From contig JAEEGW010000360.1 in NCBI GenBank assembly GCA_016280525.1, forward strand, positions 1 to 8,694: a DNA stretch of 8,694 bases. The letters are read 5' to 3'. Each line of letters begins with the position of its first letter. The first letter of the stretch is position 1. Source of the stretch: Clostridiales bacterium (GTDB lineage Bacteria; Bacillota; Clostridia; Oscillospirales; CAG-272). Positions 6,100 through 8,694 of the stretch are shown here, in pieces. The position numbers and the translations under genes are program-made. A model generated the notes under the pieces. That model was not told the DNA's origin. It worked only from the letters and a program-made list of their open reading frames with translations, and ran no database searches.

Positions 6100-6855
6100 T
6101 TATTCTTCAGTTATATTTATCGACCCGATATAGTCCGCCGGAGCCTCGTAGCCGCCGTCTTTCGTAATGGAAAAGTGCAGGTGCGATACCTCCGCGCACT
6201 CGATCAGAGACGTTTCTCCCACCGCGGCTATAACGTCGCCGGCGGATACCGCGGTGCCGACCTCAACTCTGTCCGGCAGGGTGATCTGCAGATTCTGATA
6301 GACCGATCTGAGCCCGTCTCCGTGATCTATCTCGATCGTCTGTCCCATCATCGGATCGTAGTAGATCTTTGATATAACGCCGTCCGTAAAAGCGTAGACC
6401 GGATCGCCTACGGACGCGGCGATGTCCGTTCCGTTATGGGCTCTGTAATCGTTCATCGTCACCGAATATACAGGCATATCCATCGTATAATCCTTGATAA
6501 CGTAACCGTTTACCGGCACGACGTAGACGTGTTCAGCCGCCGTCGGCTCCGTCTTTTCCGTTACCTCCGGCGCCTTTGTCTGCTCTTCGTCCTCCGTTAC
6601 ATCCGGTACCACGGCTTCCTCTTCCGTAATATCGTGCTTCGGGATGTGCGGCAGACTTGCCGTGCCGCTTTTTGTGACCTCCGTCGTCTGCGCATCTGTG
6701 TTATCCGTCACCGGCTCCTTCACGCTGCCGTGCTTTCTTCTGTTTACAGCCGATATTACGGATACGACCATCGTCACGGTTATCACCACCGCCAACACGA
6801 TGTAGACGATGCGCGCCGTTTTTTCCTGTTTTCTTTCTACTTCTTCTTCATCCAT
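6100..6855 (-). CDS. spoIIQ: SpoIIQ-like LytM/M23 sporulation protein
   Basis: The 251-residue product has a short charged cytoplasmic N-terminus, one membrane helix (about 15-37), an acidic Thr/Glu/Pro-rich linker to about 108, and a LytM domain (about 110-245). The segment DPMMG...IDHGDGLRSVYQNL (168-189) closely follows my memory of B. subtilis SpoIIQ (DPVLG...EHADGLSTVYQSL). SpoIIQ is made in the forespore and pairs with SpoIIIAH across the engulfment membranes. Zinc-site residues His140, Asp144 and His227, and His225 of HLH, are present, unlike B. subtilis SpoIIQ, which I recall lacks the first His. The second catalytic His of active LytM enzymes (Y-x-H-L) is Asn188 here (YQNL), so strong hydrolase activity is doubtful. 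A possible sigma-F promoter lies upstream. AAAGGA (6872-6867 on this strand) is about 11 bases from the ATG. It converges on the surface protein gene and is divergent from htpG. The alternative is another membrane-bound M23 family protein with a cell-wall role. Confidence 0.75.
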   Translation of the reverse strand: MDEEEVERKQEKTARIVYIVLAVVITVTMVVSVISAVNRRKHGSVKEPVTDNTDAQTTEVTKSGTASLPHIPKHDITEEEAVVPDVTEDEEQTKAPEVTEKTEPTAAEHVYVVPVNGYVIKDYTMDMPVYSVTMNDYRAHNGTDIAASVGDPVYAFTDGVISKIYYDPMMGQTIEIDHGDGLRSVYQNLQITLPDRVEVGTAVSAGDVIAAVGETSLIECAEVSHLHFSITKDGGYEAPADYIGSINITEE

Positions 6856-6888
6856 GGTATTATCATTCCTTTCTTTGAATTCAGGGAG

Positions 6889-6917
6889 ATTTTTGACATC
6901 CGCGCGCCTTTTTATAC
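6889..6917 (-). promoter_or_regulatory. Possible sigma-F type promoter of the spoIIQ-like gene
   Basis: On the minus strand GTATA (6917-6913) is followed after 15 bases by GTCAAAAAT (6897-6889). This fits the forespore sigma-F pattern (GywTA, about 15 bases, GGnrAnAnT) except for the second G of the -10. Start of transcription near 6882 would give a leader of about 27 bases that includes the ribosome binding site. I see no equally good sigma-A promoter in the same place. The match is by eye and short. Confidence 0.45.
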
Positions 6918-6944
6918 AATAACGGAAAATTCATATTTAAGTTG

Positions 6945-6973
6945 TTGACAAGCCATAAAAGAGATAGTAAAAT
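6945..6973 (+). promoter_or_regulatory. Sigma-A promoter of htpG
   Basis: TTGACA at 6945-6950 and TAAAAT at 6968-6973 are 17 bases apart. The -35 is perfect and the -10 matches five of six. Transcription should start near 6980. AAAGGAGG at 6991-6998, seven bases before the ATG at 7006, is a strong ribosome binding site. No CIRCE element (TTAGCACTC-N9-GAGTGCTAA) or CtsR heptad repeat is visible, so HrcA or CtsR control is not supported. Confidence 0.85.
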
Positions 6974-6990
6974 ATATTATATACAATATA
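6973..6990. promoter_or_regulatory. AT-rich dyad over the htpG transcription start
   Basis: TATATT (6973-6978) and AATATA (6985-6990) form a perfect inverted repeat with a 6-base gap across the predicted start of transcription. The position suits an operator, but such AT-only dyads arise easily by chance. Confidence 0.2.
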
Positions 6991-7005
6991 AAAGGAGGCT
7001 TTATC

Positions 7006-8694
7006 ATGAGCGAGAATATAAAAAAGGGCGGCATCTCCGTTGACGCGGAGCATCTGTTTCCTATCATAAAAAAATGGCTGTATTCGGATAAGGATATATT
7101 TTTACGTGAGATCGTATCAAACGCGTCTGACGCTATAACAAAGCTGAAAAGGCTTGATTCTTTAGGCGAAATATCTTTGCCGGAGCAGGATTACAGAATA
7201 GACGTGGTGCTGGACAAGACCGCGGGCACGCTCACCGTTTCCGATAACGGCATAGGAATGAGCGAAGAGGAGCTTGAAAAGTATATATGCAGCATAGCTT
7301 TATCCGGCGCGGTTGAATTCATACAGAAATACGAAAAGGACGAGACAGGCAAGCCGCAGGAGGGCATCATAGGCCACTTCGGTCTCGGGTTCTATTCGTC
7401 TTTCATGGTATCGGACACCGTGACGGTTGAGACAAAGTCTTACACGGACGCGCCGGCGGTAAAATGGGTCTGCGACAGCGAGGGAGAATACGAGACTTTC
7501 AAATCCGACCGCACCGAGCGCGGAACTTCCGTAATTATGAAGATCTCGGAAGACGAATCCGAGCTTTTGTCCGATTATAAAATCAAAGAAATACTTGAAA
7601 AATACTGTTCGTTCATGCCTGTTCCCGTTTTTTATTCAAACGCGGATGATATAGACAAAGAGGGCGAGGACAAAAAAGAGCCGGAGCAGATAAACGACAC
7701 GACGCCGCTTTGGATGAAAGCCCCGTCCGAATGTTCCGAGGACGATTACAAAGCGTTTTACAAAAAAGTATTCGGCGACTTTAAAGACCCGCTTTTCTGG
7801 GTGCATATAAACGCGGAATATCCGCTGAATTTCAAAGGCATCATATATTTCCCCAAGCTCAATTCGGATTTCGATCCCATTGAGGGACAGGTAAAGCTGT
7901 ATTACAACCAGGTGTTCGTCGCGGATAATATAAAAGAAGTCATACCCGAATATCTTCTCATGCTGCGCGGCGTGCTGGACTGCCCGGAGCTGCCGTTAAA
8001 CGTTTCAAGAAGCTATCTGCAGAACAACGGCTACGTTACGAAAATAGCGTCTCACATAGTCAAAAAAGTTGCGGACAAGTTAAACGGCATGATGAATACG
8101 GACCGCGAAAACTATGAAAAGATATACAAAGATATAAAGGTATTCGTAGAATACGGCTGCATACGCGACAAAAAGTTTTACGACAGAGTAAAGGGCAGCA
8201 TCTTGTTCCCGTCCGTCGTAAACGGCAAAATGATGACAGTTGACGAGTATCTTGATACCGCAAAAGAAAAGCACGAGAATACCGTATATTACGCAACGGA
8301 CAAAAAAGTCCAGGCGCAGTATATAAGTATGTACGAAAACGAGGGCGCGGAGGTGCTTTTACTTGACCGCACGCTCGATACGCAGTTCATACAAACAATC
8401 GAAATGGACCGCGAGGGCGTTAAGTTCATGCGAGTCGACTCTGACGTCGCTGACGTTTTAAAAAACGGTGAAGCAGAGGAGAACGCGGATATAACCGCTC
8501 TGTTCAAGGAAGTGTCCGGCAACGGCGAGCTTGAAGTATCGTATACCGCTCTGAAAGACGAAAAAACGCCGGCGATATTGAACGAGGACGAGCAGGGCAG
8601 ACGTTTTTCCGATCTTATGAAGTTCTACCGCATGGGCGAAGGCGAAGATATGCCCGGCAAGGTAAAGCTCGTTGTAAACACGTCGTCCGCTTTA
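7006..8694 (+). CDS. htpG: HtpG, bacterial Hsp90 molecular chaperone, 3' partial
   Basis: HtpG is the ATP-driven dimeric Hsp90 chaperone of the cytoplasm. The frame runs from the ATG at 7006 without a stop to the last base, giving 563 residues; the family is usually about 620-640 long, so roughly the last 60-75 residues are outside. The GHKL ATPase motifs are intact: REIVSNASDA (34-43, with Glu35 and Asn39), SDNGIGM (79-85, Asp80), the lid and GHFGLGFYSSFM (123-134), and ERGTSV (171-176). In the middle domain, LPLNVSRSYLQ carries Arg335, which matches catalytic Arg336 of E. coli HtpG. The dimerisation domain is incomplete. No signal peptide is present. The start is fixed by AAAGGAGG seven bases upstream and by a sigma-A promoter. 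It is transcribed away from the spoIIQ-like gene across a 150-base divergent region. Nothing in the visible part looks degraded. Confidence 0.96.
   Translation, partial: MSENIKKGGISVDAEHLFPIIKKWLYSDKDIFLREIVSNASDAITKLKRLDSLGEISLPEQDYRIDVVLDKTAGTLTVSDNGIGMSEEELEKYICSIALSGAVEFIQKYEKDETGKPQEGIIGHFGLGFYSSFMVSDTVTVETKSYTDAPAVKWVCDSEGEYETFKSDRTERGTSVIMKISEDESELLSDYKIKEILEKYCSFMPVPVFYSNADDIDKEGEDKKEPEQINDTTPLWMKAPSECSEDDYKAFYKKVFGDFKDPLFWVHINAEYPLNFKGIIYFPKLNSDFDPIEGQVKLYYNQVFVADNIKEVIPEYLLMLRGVLDCPELPLNVSRSYLQNNGYVTKIASHIVKKVADKLNGMMNTDRENYEKIYKDIKVFVEYGCIRDKKFYDRVKGSILFPSVVNGKMMTVDEYLDTAKEKHENTVYYATDKKVQAQYISMYENEGAEVLLLDRTLDTQFIQTIEMDREGVKFMRVDSDVADVLKNGEAEENADITALFKEVSGNGELEVSYTALKDEKTPAILNEDEQGRRFSDLMKFYRMGEGEDMPGKVKLVVNTSSAL

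Noticed and set aside
6436..6948. 170-residue open frame on the plus strand opposite the spoIIQ-like gene
   Set aside because: Its Arg/His/Tyr-rich composition is typical of an antisense shadow, and the minus-strand product has clear LytM motifs.
6940..7005. CIRCE or CtsR site for heat-shock control of htpG
   Set aside because: No TTAGCACTC/GAGTGCTAA arms and no GGTCAAA-type heptads could be found around the promoter.

Overview
The window looks like chromosomal DNA from a spore-forming, low-to-mid GC clostridial Firmicute, probably an anaerobe of gut type. The evidence is the strong GGAGG-type ribosome binding sites, sigma-A promoters matching TTGACx-N17-TAxAAT, a SpoIIQ-like sporulation protein, a Gram-positive exported protein with Thr/Glu linkers and a C-terminal membrane anchor, and cysteine-rich cytoplasmic enzymes. 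The placement is inference from gene content; no rRNA or tRNA is present.

Layout. (1) Positions 1-3944, plus strand: a tightly packed run of four genes that overlap by 4, 4 and 11 bases. They encode the C-terminal part of a membrane-linked protein of unknown function, an endonuclease/exonuclease/phosphatase (EEP) family hydrolase, a cytoplasmic Cys-type sulfatase, and the tRNA-modifying GTPase MnmE. (2) Positions 3945-5916: a self-contained transcription unit with a near-consensus sigma-A promoter carrying a dyad, a GTG-started surface protein (signal peptide, beta-propeller, Thr/Glu linker, beta-sandwich, Thr/Glu linker, membrane anchor), and a strong terminator that probably also works in reverse. 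(3) Positions 5917-6099: a short non-coding stretch holding an array of mini-hairpins separated by the word TGAATTG or its complement. (4) Positions 6100-6855, minus strand: a SpoIIQ-like LytM/M23 protein with a possible sigma-F promoter. (5) Positions 6856-7005: a divergent promoter region. (6) Positions 7006-8694, plus strand: htpG (Hsp90), cut by the window end.

How the genes relate. The first four genes are probably co-transcribed and translationally coupled, although a tRNA-modification enzyme has no obvious biochemical link to a sulfatase and an EEP hydrolase. The surface protein gene is separately driven and probably well expressed. The SpoIIQ-like gene converges on it, and the hairpin array and terminator lie between them. 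htpG is divergent from spoIIQ.

No clear new multi-gene system is visible. The points most worth a second look are the TGAATTG hairpin array, the sulfatase that has alanine where the family has its catalytic lysine, the two-domain surface protein under a dyad-bearing promoter, and the SpoIIQ-like protein with intact zinc ligands but no His in the Y-x-H-L motif.
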